A stretch of DNA of 6,849 nt from Aequorivita sp. (GTDB lineage Bacteria; Bacteroidota; Bacteroidia; Flavobacteriales; Flavobacteriaceae): contig NVXN01000002.1 in the NCBI GenBank assembly GCA_002733915.1, positions 51,391 through 58,239 of the forward strand. The letters run 5' to 3'. Positions 1-5,678 of this stretch are shown here, one piece after another. A program made the translations under genes and the position numbers. The notes under the pieces were generated by a model that was given only the letters and a program-made list of their open reading frames with translations, was not told the DNA's origin and ran no database searches. Each line of letters begins with the position of its first letter. Position 1 is the first letter of the stretch.

Positions 1-2
1 TA

Positions 3-272
3 GCACAAAAAAACCCTGAAGAACCACGGATTAATGTGGTGGTACAGCTCGAAAATACTTTCGTGAATATACTGGTTTCCGATAATGGAATAGGCGTGCC
101 AGACGAAAATAAAAACATAATTTTTGAACCGCAGTTTACTACTAAAACCAGCGGCATGGGCCTTGGGCTGGGAATGGTTAAAAATATTGTAGAAACTTAC
201 GGCGGGACAATAACTTTGCATTCTTCAGAAGAAAAAACCACTTTTAAAGTTTCATTTCCGGCCATGCTTTAA
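3..272 (+). CDS. Sensor histidine kinase, C-terminal ATP-binding domain (partial, 5' end outside window)
   Basis: The open frame enters from the left edge, so the gene starts upstream; the GTG near base 36 is internal and is not the start. What is visible is the end of a HATPase_c domain of a two-component sensor kinase, which binds ATP and autophosphorylates a histidine lying upstream. The G1 box DNGIG is followed by an F box (IFEPQFTTK) and a glycine-rich G2 box (SGMGLGLGMVKNIVE), then the closing strands GGTITLHS and TTFKVSFP. The N box, the H box and any sensor or HAMP region lie outside the window. The F-box/G2 style resembles NtrY-like kinases common in Bacteroidetes, but without the N-terminus the signal cannot be named. 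No response regulator is visible downstream, and the next gene is metabolic. Confidence 0.93.
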   Translation, partial: AQKNPEEPRINVVVQLENTFVNILVSDNGIGVPDENKNIIFEPQFTTKTSGMGLGLGMVKNIVETYGGTITLHSSEEKTTFKVSFPAML

Positions 273-281
273 GGTTTTTAG

Positions 282-289
282 TAGCTTTG
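282..289 (+). promoter_or_regulatory. Candidate Bacteroidetes -7 box for the enoyl-CoA hydratase gene
   Basis: TAGCTTTG matches the Bacteroidetes -7 consensus TAnnTTTG. I see no good TTG/TTTG -33 element at the expected distance, since that region lies inside the end of the kinase gene. If used, transcription would start at about 293-296, immediately before the hairpin at 298-344, giving a leader of about 80 bases. A single match to this short consensus can occur by chance. Confidence 0.35.
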
Positions 290-297
290 TGAATGTA

Positions 298-344
298 GCC
301 ACGAATACACCAATATTTTATAGAAGTATTTGTGTATTTGTGGC
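298..344. repeat. Long imperfect inverted repeat (hairpin) in the kinase/hydratase spacer
   Basis: The left arm at 298-315 (beginning GCCACGAATACAC) pairs with the right arm at 327-344 (ending GTGTATTTGTGGC). The arms are 18 bases and pair at 16 positions by Watson-Crick rules, with one G-U wobble and one C-U mismatch; the loop is 11 bases. The outermost end is the most G+C rich. The right arm is followed by six A's rather than T's, so this is not a standard rho-independent terminator for either strand. From memory, palindromes built on GCCACGAAT...ATTCGTGGC recur in flavobacterial spacers, so this may be one copy of a dispersed REP-like element. That is inference and not visible from a single copy. 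Confidence 0.75.
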
Positions 345-376
345 AAAAAATCTAATAAACCAATAATCACTCAACG

Positions 377-1159
377 ATGAAATTTCAAAATATACTTTCC
401 GAAACCGAAAACAGCATCACGACCATTACCATCAATCGTCCTTCAAAACTGAACGCGTTGAATCGTGAGACAATCCAAGAGCTGCACGATGCTTTTGAAG
501 AAGCAGAAAATTCATCAGACACAAAAGTAGTCATCATAACCGGTAGTGGCGAAAAAGCTTTTGTAGCTGGCGCCGATATTAGCGAGTTCGCAGATTTTTC
601 GGTGGAAGAAGGAGGGAATTTAGCTGCAAAAGGTCAGGAATTATTGTTCGATTTTGTGGCAAATTTTTCCAAACCTGTAATTGCCGCAGTAAACGGTTTT
701 GCACTTGGCGGCGGACTCGAGCTGGCAATGGCGGCACACTTTAGAATTGCATCCGATAATGCAAAAATGGGGCTTCCCGAAGTATCACTGGGCGTAATAC
801 CCGGTTATGGCGGCACACAACGTTTACCCCAACTTGTTGGTAAAGGTCGCGCCATGGAGATGATTATGACCGCCGGAATGATTGATGCCAACCAAGCGCT
901 TCAATACGGTCTTGTAAACCACGTAACTACTCTTGAGGAATTGATTGAATTCACCAACAAAATTGCAGGAAAAATTATGAAGAATTCTTCCGTAGCTATC
1001 GCTTCCGCAATTCGGGCAATCAATGCAAACTTTGAAGATGGTGAAAACGGATTTGAAGTGGAAATAGAAGAGTTTGGCAATTGCTTCGGCACCGAAGATT
1101 TTAAGGAAGGCACCCAAGCGTTTCTTGAAAAGCGGAAGGCAGATTTTCCGGGGAGATAA
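377..1159 (+). CDS. Enoyl-CoA hydratase/isomerase (crotonase superfamily)
   Basis: This is a complete 260-residue protein, the usual length for a single-domain crotonase. It is predicted to hydrate trans-2-enoyl-CoA thioesters in the cytoplasm, as in fatty acid or amino acid degradation. The two oxyanion-hole segments are present: AFVAGADISEF at residues 61-71 and ALGGGLELAMAAHFRIAS from about 109. Both glutamates matching the catalytic pair of rat mitochondrial enoyl-CoA hydratase (Glu144 and Glu164) are kept, as E115 in GGGLELAM and E135 in LPEVSLG, followed by the conserved IPGYGGTQRLPQLVGKGRAM. Having both acids favours true hydratase activity over an isomerase or decarboxylase relative. 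The C-terminus (FGTEDFKEGTQAFLEKRKADF) is typical of the family. ATG is preceded by an A-rich stretch without a Shine-Dalgarno sequence. No other beta-oxidation gene is visible, so the substrate chain length is unknown. Confidence 0.96.
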   Translation: MKFQNILSETENSITTITINRPSKLNALNRETIQELHDAFEEAENSSDTKVVIITGSGEKAFVAGADISEFADFSVEEGGNLAAKGQELLFDFVANFSKPVIAAVNGFALGGGLELAMAAHFRIASDNAKMGLPEVSLGVIPGYGGTQRLPQLVGKGRAMEMIMTAGMIDANQALQYGLVNHVTTLEELIEFTNKIAGKIMKNSSVAIASAIRAINANFEDGENGFEVEIEEFGNCFGTEDFKEGTQAFLEKRKADFPGR

Positions 1160-1217
1160 TACTTTGAAAACTGTCTTTTGGAAAGTTAATTTCAAGTTAT
1201 ATTATGAATTAAAAATT

Positions 1218-2789
1218 ATGAGAAGTAGTATCTTTTTATTTTTTGTTTTTATTGGCGCAATAGTTCATGCGCAAGAAGACAAACAGACTATAATAGCCAG
1301 CGAAATTTTTTGGGATGAAGAATTCAAAACAACCCTTCTCTTTGCAAAGGAAGATTCCAATGGTGATATATTTACGGTAAGAAATTACTATTCAAGCGTT
1401 TCAAACCCGCAAGGATATTATATTGAGCATTATGATAAGGATTTGAAATTACTTGATAAAACATCAATTGAAGTAACTAGGAATGAGCTAAAAGGTTTGT
1501 TTATAACTGACAATTCTGTAATATTATTACAATTTCAATATAATTATAAAGAAAAGGAATATGCATTTGCTACGTTGACGTCAAATAAAAATAAATTCAA
1601 TTTTACCGAAAAGAAAATATTTACTATTGACCGCAAACGTTTGGATAAATATGATCATTTTGGCATCAGGAGTGAACCTGAATTTAATCTTTACCACCAT
1701 AATAATTTAGGGGACATAGTAACATCGCAAAATGGAGAGTTTATTGCTATAAATATTTTTACCAAAACAAAGGAAGGCAACGTTCTACTGACACATGTTT
1801 TCAATAAAAATTTTGAAAGAATTTATGAATACGAATTTGAAAACATTATTACTCTAACGGAAGCCAGCAATAAAGAGCTTTCCCTAGACTATCAAAATAT
1901 GGTCCTTGACAACCACGGAAAGGTTTTCTTCTTGGGAAAGATATATGGAGATCATCTCAAAAAAGAAGGGGTGAAAAATTCACCAAAATATTATTTTATC
2001 TTATTCTCTGCCGATGCCGTTTCTAAAAAGCAAGAAATAATCTCAATTGAAAGTAATAATTTTATCCATTCACTTCAATTGGTAACCAAAGACAATCAAT
2101 TAGCGGCAGTTGGATTTTATTTTGACCCCAATACCGGTGGTTATAGTTTCAACTCGGGAGTAGATTACAATGGCGTAGTTCGGTTTAATATAAAACCGGA
2201 AACTTTGGAAACAATTTCAGAATCTTTTCAACCTTTTTCTGAAGAATTTATGATTGAGAAATATGGTAAGGTTAAAGGAAAAATGAAAACGTATCTATCC
2301 TATCGCAGCATTTTTATGCTGGATAATGCTGATGTAGTCATAAATGCAGAAGAGTTTGAAATGTACCTATCTGATGATGGTATAAATGCAAAACGTATAT
2401 ATAAAGATATTATAGGTTGCAGAATCAGCGGTAAAGGTTCGCTAATGTGGGCAAAAAACATTAATAAAAAACAAAAAACCTGGGAATTAGATGATATGCC
2501 TTTTCTTTCATACACTGCAACCGTCCATAATAATATTTCCTACTATTTTGTAAATGCTGCATCAGAATTAAAACTGCTTAAAAACAACGAAATAGAACTT
2601 ACTGAAGGCTCACGTCTTTATCTATTAAAAATTTCTGAAACCGGTAATTTTACATACAACAAATTATTATACAACGATATCTATAACGCACACCTGGGTT
2701 TACGTTTTGGTGTATTGATAAACAATTCAGATTTTTTGGTCCAAGCAGAAAGTAATAATAAACCATTATTAGTAAAAATAGCATTTTAG
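1218..2789 (+). CDS. Secreted protein of unknown function, AT-rich
   Basis: This protein of 523 residues is exported but not recognised as a named family. The ATG at 1218 begins a clear Sec signal peptide: MRSS, then a hydrophobic run FLFFVFIGAIV and a likely cleavage after HA (VHA/QED). The frame stays open upstream to 1074, but that extension lies inside the hydratase gene and would bury the signal peptide. There is no lipobox cysteine and no Por-type C-terminal sorting domain that I can see, so a periplasmic or outer-membrane-associated soluble protein is likely. The mature part is rich in short beta-strand-like segments separated by D/N/G turns (for example NGEFIAINIFTK, NHGKVFFLGKIYG, NNISYYFVNA), which would fit a beta-propeller-like fold; this is inference. 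The gene is visibly poorer in G+C than its neighbours. It follows the hydratase by 58 bases and may be cotranscribed, since I see no TAnnTTTG box in that gap. Confidence 0.85.
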   Translation: MRSSIFLFFVFIGAIVHAQEDKQTIIASEIFWDEEFKTTLLFAKEDSNGDIFTVRNYYSSVSNPQGYYIEHYDKDLKLLDKTSIEVTRNELKGLFITDNSVILLQFQYNYKEKEYAFATLTSNKNKFNFTEKKIFTIDRKRLDKYDHFGIRSEPEFNLYHHNNLGDIVTSQNGEFIAINIFTKTKEGNVLLTHVFNKNFERIYEYEFENIITLTEASNKELSLDYQNMVLDNHGKVFFLGKIYGDHLKKEGVKNSPKYYFILFSADAVSKKQEIISIESNNFIHSLQLVTKDNQLAAVGFYFDPNTGGYSFNSGVDYNGVVRFNIKPETLETISESFQPFSEEFMIEKYGKVKGKMKTYLSYRSIFMLDNADVVINAEEFEMYLSDDGINAKRIYKDIIGCRISGKGSLMWAKNINKKQKTWELDDMPFLSYTATVHNNISYYFVNAASELKLLKNNEIELTEGSRLYLLKISETGNFTYNKLLYNDIYNAHLGLRFGVLINNSDFLVQAESNNKPLLVKIAF

Positions 2790-2831
2790 GATTTAATCCA
2801 TCAATAATAGGAAATATTCCAAATTATAAAT

Positions 2832-2839
2832 TAACTTTG
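2832..2839 (+). promoter_or_regulatory. Candidate -7 box inside the terminator stem, for the radical SAM gene
   Basis: TAACTTTG matches TAnnTTTG exactly and overlaps the left arm of the terminator at 2833-2861. Initiation 5-7 bases downstream would fall in the hairpin loop, leaving a leader of about 20 bases before the ATG at 2867 and removing the left arm from the new transcript. No clear -33 TTG is seen about 19-21 bases upstream. Confidence 0.4.
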
Positions 2840-2866
2840 AAGAAATCCAATCTTCAAAGTTTTTTT
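2833..2866 (+). terminator. Rho-independent terminator after the secreted-protein gene
   Basis: A perfect 11-base-pair stem (AACTTTGAAGA at 2833-2843 with TCTTCAAAGTT at 2851-2861) closes a 7-base loop and runs straight into a T tract (2860-2866). It lies 43 bases after the stop codon of the secreted-protein gene. The stem has only three G-C pairs, which is low but usual for AT-rich Bacteroidetes. The last T of the tract is adjacent to the ATG of the next gene. Confidence 0.8.
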
Positions 2867-3937
2867 ATGTCCGCAGATTTTTTAAAAGGCCGTGGCGCCC
2901 AGAAAAATATACATAACCGCTTCTTCGAGAACAGCCACGAAGTATTGGATGAATATCTTAATTTCTGTGAAGCGGAAGGCGAAGAGACAGATAAAAACAA
3001 AACAAATTATATTGAAGTTTTTCCGAAAACATTTGTAAATAAAGTGGATAGTCCAGACGTTGGAATGGGTTTTTCGGCAAATCCGTATCAAGGTTGCGAG
3101 CACGGTTGTGTGTATTGTTATGCACGAAACAGTCACGAATATTGGGGTTATGGCGCCGGCCTTGATTTTGAGCGAAATATTCTTTTTAAAAAAAATGCCC
3201 CACAACTTTTGGAAGAAAAGATTACTTCAAAAAATTGGCAGGGAAACACCATCATTTTTTCGGGAAATACGGACTGCTACCAACCGCTGGAACGCAAACT
3301 GCAAATCACTCGAAAATGTTTGGAAGTAATGCTGAAATGGAAACACCCAACGGGCATTATTACCAAAAATTCTCTCATTCTCCGCGATTTGGATATTTTA
3401 AAGGAGATGGCAAAATTGAATATTATTTCGGCAAATATTTCAATCACATCCATTTCCGAAGAAACCCGCAGATTGCTGGAACCTCGAACTGCGAGTATCA
3501 AACAACGACTGAAAACTGTGGAAACACTTTCGGAAAATGGAATTCCTGTACGGGTGATGATGGCGCCGATAATTCCTTCATTAAATAGTCATGAAATTCT
3601 TCCTTTAGTTAAAAAAGTAGCGGAGCTCGGCGCAGTGGACGTGGGATATACCATTGTGCGACTAAACGGTCAAATTGCTGAAATTTTTAAAGATTGGGCA
3701 TACAAAACTATTCCAGATAAAGCGGAACGTATTTTAAACCAAATTGCGGAATGCCACGGCGGAAACCTCAACGACAGCCAATGGGGAAGACGCATGAAAG
3801 GCGAGGGGACCATCAGCGAACAAGTGAAAGACACGATGGCGATTGCAAAAAAGAAGTATTTAAAGGACCGAAAAATAGAACCGCTTGATGCTTCTCATTT
3901 TTTACAACTTAAAAATCCGCAGATGAAGTTGTTTTAA
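2867..3937 (+). CDS. PA0069-family radical SAM protein (SPL-like)
   Basis: This 356-residue cytoplasmic iron-sulfur protein belongs to the PA0069/Rv2578c family of radical SAM enzymes, related in sequence to spore photoproduct lyase. The 4Fe-4S cluster ligands are C77, C81 and C84 in NPYQGCEHGCVYCYAR (Cx3Cx2C). Family signatures are the N-terminal FLKGRGAQKNIHNRF, the segment VDSPDVGMGFS just before the cluster, FSGNTDCYQPLER at about 132-143, TKNSLILRD at about 167, and LEPRTAS plus APIIPSLN in the second half of the barrel. The substrate is not known for the family, so a DNA-repair role should not be assumed. I chose the ATG at 2867 because the upstream TTG at 2837 lies in the terminator stem and the conserved region begins at FLKGRG. 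The stop lies 4 bases from the stop of the converging HD-domain gene. Confidence 0.93.
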   Translation: MSADFLKGRGAQKNIHNRFFENSHEVLDEYLNFCEAEGEETDKNKTNYIEVFPKTFVNKVDSPDVGMGFSANPYQGCEHGCVYCYARNSHEYWGYGAGLDFERNILFKKNAPQLLEEKITSKNWQGNTIIFSGNTDCYQPLERKLQITRKCLEVMLKWKHPTGIITKNSLILRDLDILKEMAKLNIISANISITSISEETRRLLEPRTASIKQRLKTVETLSENGIPVRVMMAPIIPSLNSHEILPLVKKVAELGAVDVGYTIVRLNGQIAEIFKDWAYKTIPDKAERILNQIAECHGGNLNDSQWGRRMKGEGTISEQVKDTMAIAKKKYLKDRKIEPLDASHFLQLKNPQMKLF

Positions 3938-3941
3938 AAAT

Positions 3942-4604
3942 TTATTTTTCACCTTCCCATTCAGCATAAAATTGTTTCAGAAAAGTTTCCATAAAAGCAT
4001 GTCTTTCTTCTGCAATTTTTCGTCCGGTTTCGGTATTCATCCGGTTTTTTAAAAGGAGGAGTTTTTCGTAAAAATGATTGATTGTCGGCGCATCGGATGC
4101 TTTGTATTCCGAAGGCGTCATATGCAAATTGGGTTTAATTTCGGGGTCGTAAAGCTTTCTGTTTTTAAAACCCCCATAATTAAAAGTACGTGCAATTCCT
4201 ATTGCTCCCAACGCATCGAGCCTATCGGCATCCTGCACAACTTCCAATTCCTTTGAATGAAATTTTTGTGTTTGATTTCCACCTTTATAAGAAACATTTT
4301 CAATGATTTTTATAACGTGTGCGATTATTTCTTCGGAAATATTCTGGGTTTTTAGAAATTGACGGGCCTTTTTTGGTCCAATGGTTTCATCGTCATTGTG
4401 GAATTTGGAATCGGCTATATCGTGCAGCAATGCGCCGAGCGAAACGATGGTTCTGTCAACTTTTTCACTTTCGGAAATGAGTAACGCGTTTTTATAAACC
4501 CGTTCAATATGGAACCAATCGTGGCCACCTTCGGCGTTTTGCAATTCGTTTTTAACAAATGCAATTGTGTTCTTAATAATTTCTTCCGAAGAAAATGAAG
4601 CCAT
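3942..4604 (-). CDS. HD-domain phosphohydrolase (YedJ/YpgQ-like)
   Basis: This is a 220-residue soluble metal-dependent phosphohydrolase. The metal-binding pattern of the HD superfamily is complete: H32 in GGHDWFHIERV, the H61-D62 doublet in LGALLHDIADSKF, and D127 in VVQDADRLDALGAIGIARTF. The order, spacing and the motif NVSYKGG at 103-109 match the YedJ/YpgQ group; YpgQ-type members have been described as nucleotide pyrophosphohydrolases, but the substrate here is not evident from sequence. A synthetase domain of the RelA/SpoT type is absent, so it is not a full (p)ppGpp enzyme. The ATG overlaps the TAA of the upstream acyltransferase by one base (TAATG), so translation is probably coupled and both come from one mRNA. 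The 3' end faces the radical SAM gene across 4 bases. Confidence 0.93.
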   Translation of the reverse strand: MASFSSEEIIKNTIAFVKNELQNAEGGHDWFHIERVYKNALLISESEKVDRTIVSLGALLHDIADSKFHNDDETIGPKKARQFLKTQNISEEIIAHVIKIIENVSYKGGNQTQKFHSKELEVVQDADRLDALGAIGIARTFNYGGFKNRKLYDPEIKPNLHMTPSEYKASDAPTINHFYEKLLLLKNRMNTETGRKIAEERHAFMETFLKQFYAEWEGEK

Positions 4605-5353
4605 TATTTATGGATTTTTGAAGTGATGATTTCTTCCACTTTGTCAATCAGTGTTTCCACTTCATAATCGGCAATTTTTATTGCGGGATGCGCGGTCATT
4701 TCCAAACGGACGCCCATTTGCATTGGGAACATTCCCCAACGTTGTAACTTCCAGGAATTATTGAAGGTAACGGGAATAACATAACCATCGGGCACTTTTT
4801 TAAAGAGCGTTTGCAATCCTGTTCTTCGAAAAGGCTTGGGCACACCTGTTTTGCTGCGCGTTCCCTCGGGGAAAATAACGCCGCTTCTCTTAAATTTCTG
4901 AAGGTATTTTGAAAACTTCACCATTTCAACAATAGCTTGCCTCGGGTTTTTTCTGTCGATCAAAATAGAGCCGCCGTGCCTCAAATTATAGGAAACGGAA
5001 GGAATTCCCTTCCCTAATTCCACTTTAGAAATAAACTTGGGATGATATTTCCGCAAATACCAAGTAATGGGCGAAATATCCCACATACTTTGGTGGTTTG
5101 AGACAATGATTATGGGAACATTATTCGGGATGCTGGTATTGATATCGATATGGAATGTGGTCCCCAGCACATTTAAACAGCGAAGCAGTGTCCAGTTTAA
5201 ATAGTCAACACTTTTTTTATGTGCTGTGTACCCAAACCAGTTAAAGCAAATCCATTGTATGGGATGGAAAATAACGATTGTAATACCAAAAAGCAGGTAA
5301 AACAATACCGTAAAGGGATAACTTATTATTTTAGAGAATGCCATCATTTCCAT
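4604..5353 (-). CDS. plsC: 1-acyl-sn-glycerol-3-phosphate acyltransferase (PlsC family)
   Basis: This 249-residue inner-membrane enzyme is predicted to acylate lysophosphatidic acid to phosphatidic acid in phospholipid synthesis. All acyltransferase blocks are present: block I NHQSMWD (catalytic H87 and D92, Hx4D) after the strand VPIIIVS; block II in KVELGKGIPSVSYNLRHGGSI; block III FPEGTRSKTG at 161-170; block IV VIPVTFNN at 192-199. A hydrophobic N-terminal segment (about residues 9-37) should anchor it to the membrane. Ornithine-lipid or other acyl-acceptor relatives share these blocks, so the acceptor is the usual family assignment and not proven. The first ATG (5353) is given, but a -7 box ends one base before it, so ATG codons at 5347 or 5344 (MMAFSKII or MAFSKII) may be the true start. 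It is the first gene of a two-gene unit with the HD hydrolase. Confidence 0.93.
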   Translation of the reverse strand: MEMMAFSKIISYPFTVLFYLLFGITIVIFHPIQWICFNWFGYTAHKKSVDYLNWTLLRCLNVLGTTFHIDINTSIPNNVPIIIVSNHQSMWDISPITWYLRKYHPKFISKVELGKGIPSVSYNLRHGGSILIDRKNPRQAIVEMVKFSKYLQKFKRSGVIFPEGTRSKTGVPKPFRRTGLQTLFKKVPDGYVIPVTFNNSWKLQRWGMFPMQMGVRLEMTAHPAIKIADYEVETLIDKVEEIITSKIHK

Positions 5354-5354
5354 T

Positions 5355-5362
5355 CAAAAGTA
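5355..5362 (-). promoter_or_regulatory. Candidate -7 box for the plsC-HD hydrolase operon
   Basis: Read on the minus strand, TACTTTTG fits TAnnTTTG. It lies two bases beyond the terminator at 5365-5390 and one base before the first possible ATG of plsC. Transcription would start at about 5348-5351, giving an mRNA with almost no leader and favouring a start at 5347 or 5344. Confidence 0.4.
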
Positions 5363-5364
5363 AG

Positions 5365-5390
5365 AAAACCGCCCTTAAAAAGACGGTTTT
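5365..5390 (-). terminator. Hairpin terminator of the bacilliredoxin operon
   Basis: On the minus strand AAAACCGTC (5390-5382) pairs with GGCGGTTTT (5373-5365): nine pairs including one U-G wobble, with an 8-base loop, followed by CTTACTTTT. The A/T-flanked G+C core and the T-rich tail fit an intrinsic terminator. On the plus strand the same stem carries a C-A mismatch and is weaker, and no plus-strand gene needs it. It separates the small membrane protein gene from plsC. Confidence 0.65.
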
Positions 5391-5415
5391 TCGTGTTCGA
5401 CTATTTCTGTTTTCA

Positions 5416-5441
5416 AAATCGAAAAATTAATTTTTCGATTT
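5416..5441. repeat. Perfect 26-base palindrome spanning a stop codon
   Basis: Bases 5416-5441 equal their own reverse complement: arms AAATCGAAAAA and TTTTTCGATTT around a central TTAA. The TAA stop of the minus-strand membrane protein gene occupies 5429-5427 in the centre. As RNA it would give an 11-pair stem with a 4-base loop followed by TTTTG on the minus strand, so it may serve as a first, weak terminator or an mRNA 3'-end stabiliser ahead of the hairpin at 5365-5390. Confidence 0.75.
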
Positions 5442-5663
5442 CAACTTAGATTTCGAATTGTTCTTTAAGGTATTTCGGTCTATATAAATATAATTATACA
5501 CACACAGTCCGATAATTAAGAGCCAAAATGCCCGATAAAGCCAATCGTTTATTTCCTTTCCAAATAAATGGGAAACCTTGGGGTCTTCATAAATATTAAA
5601 GGCAAGGGCGCCAAAAGCGAGGATGCCAATAACAACGGTCAAGGGTTTGTTGAGCTGTATCAT
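5427..5663 (-). CDS. Small two-helix membrane protein, unknown function
   Basis: This 78-residue protein has two hydrophobic segments, about residues 9-25 (TVVIGILAFGALAFNIY) and 43-61 (including AFWLLIIGLCVYNYIYI), joined by a polar loop EDPKVSHLFGKEINDW. The tail after residue 62 is strongly basic (KNNSKSKLKSKN), so by the positive-inside rule both termini should be cytoplasmic. I recognise no domain. It starts 15 bases after the bacilliredoxin stop with no terminator between, so the two are probably cotranscribed; a link to thiol redox is possible only by position. Its stop codon lies in the centre of a perfect palindrome. Confidence 0.8.
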   Translation of the reverse strand: MIQLNKPLTVVIGILAFGALAFNIYEDPKVSHLFGKEINDWLYRAFWLLIIGLCVYNYIYIDRNTLKNNSKSKLKSKN

Positions 5664-5678
5664 AACCTGTTTGGTTAC

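Noticed and set aside
36..272. Complete small ORF with a GTG start
   Set aside because: The frame is open to the left edge and the residues are the end of a kinase ATPase domain, so it is a truncated larger gene.
298..344. Hairpin as an intrinsic terminator of the kinase gene
   Set aside because: No T tract follows on either strand (A's follow on the plus strand), so it is described as a repeat instead.
824..1195. Minus-strand ORF of 123 codons
   Set aside because: Antisense shadow of the hydratase gene; low-complexity translation with no family features or promoter.
1074..1217. 48-codon upstream extension of the secreted-protein frame
   Set aside because: It overlaps the hydratase gene in another frame and would place the clear signal peptide inside the protein; ATG 1218 is the better start.
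2837..2866. TTG start adding ten residues to the radical SAM protein
   Set aside because: It lies in the terminator stem, its residues come from the hairpin and T tract, and the conserved family region begins right after ATG 2867.
2882..3205. Minus-strand ORF of 107 codons
   Set aside because: Antisense shadow across the radical SAM cluster motif; the sense frame is clearly the real gene.
3060..3588. Two plus-strand ORFs in other frames inside the radical SAM gene
   Set aside because: Out-of-frame shadows; translations are compositionally odd and match no family.
2867..3937. Spore photoproduct lyase or DNA photolesion repair enzyme
   Set aside because: The closest signatures are of the PA0069/Rv2578c group, whose substrate is unknown; repair function is not supported by the sequence.
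5219..5449. Plus-strand ORF of 76 codons opposite the plsC start
   Set aside because: It runs through the plsC gene, a terminator and a palindrome; no promoter or domain.
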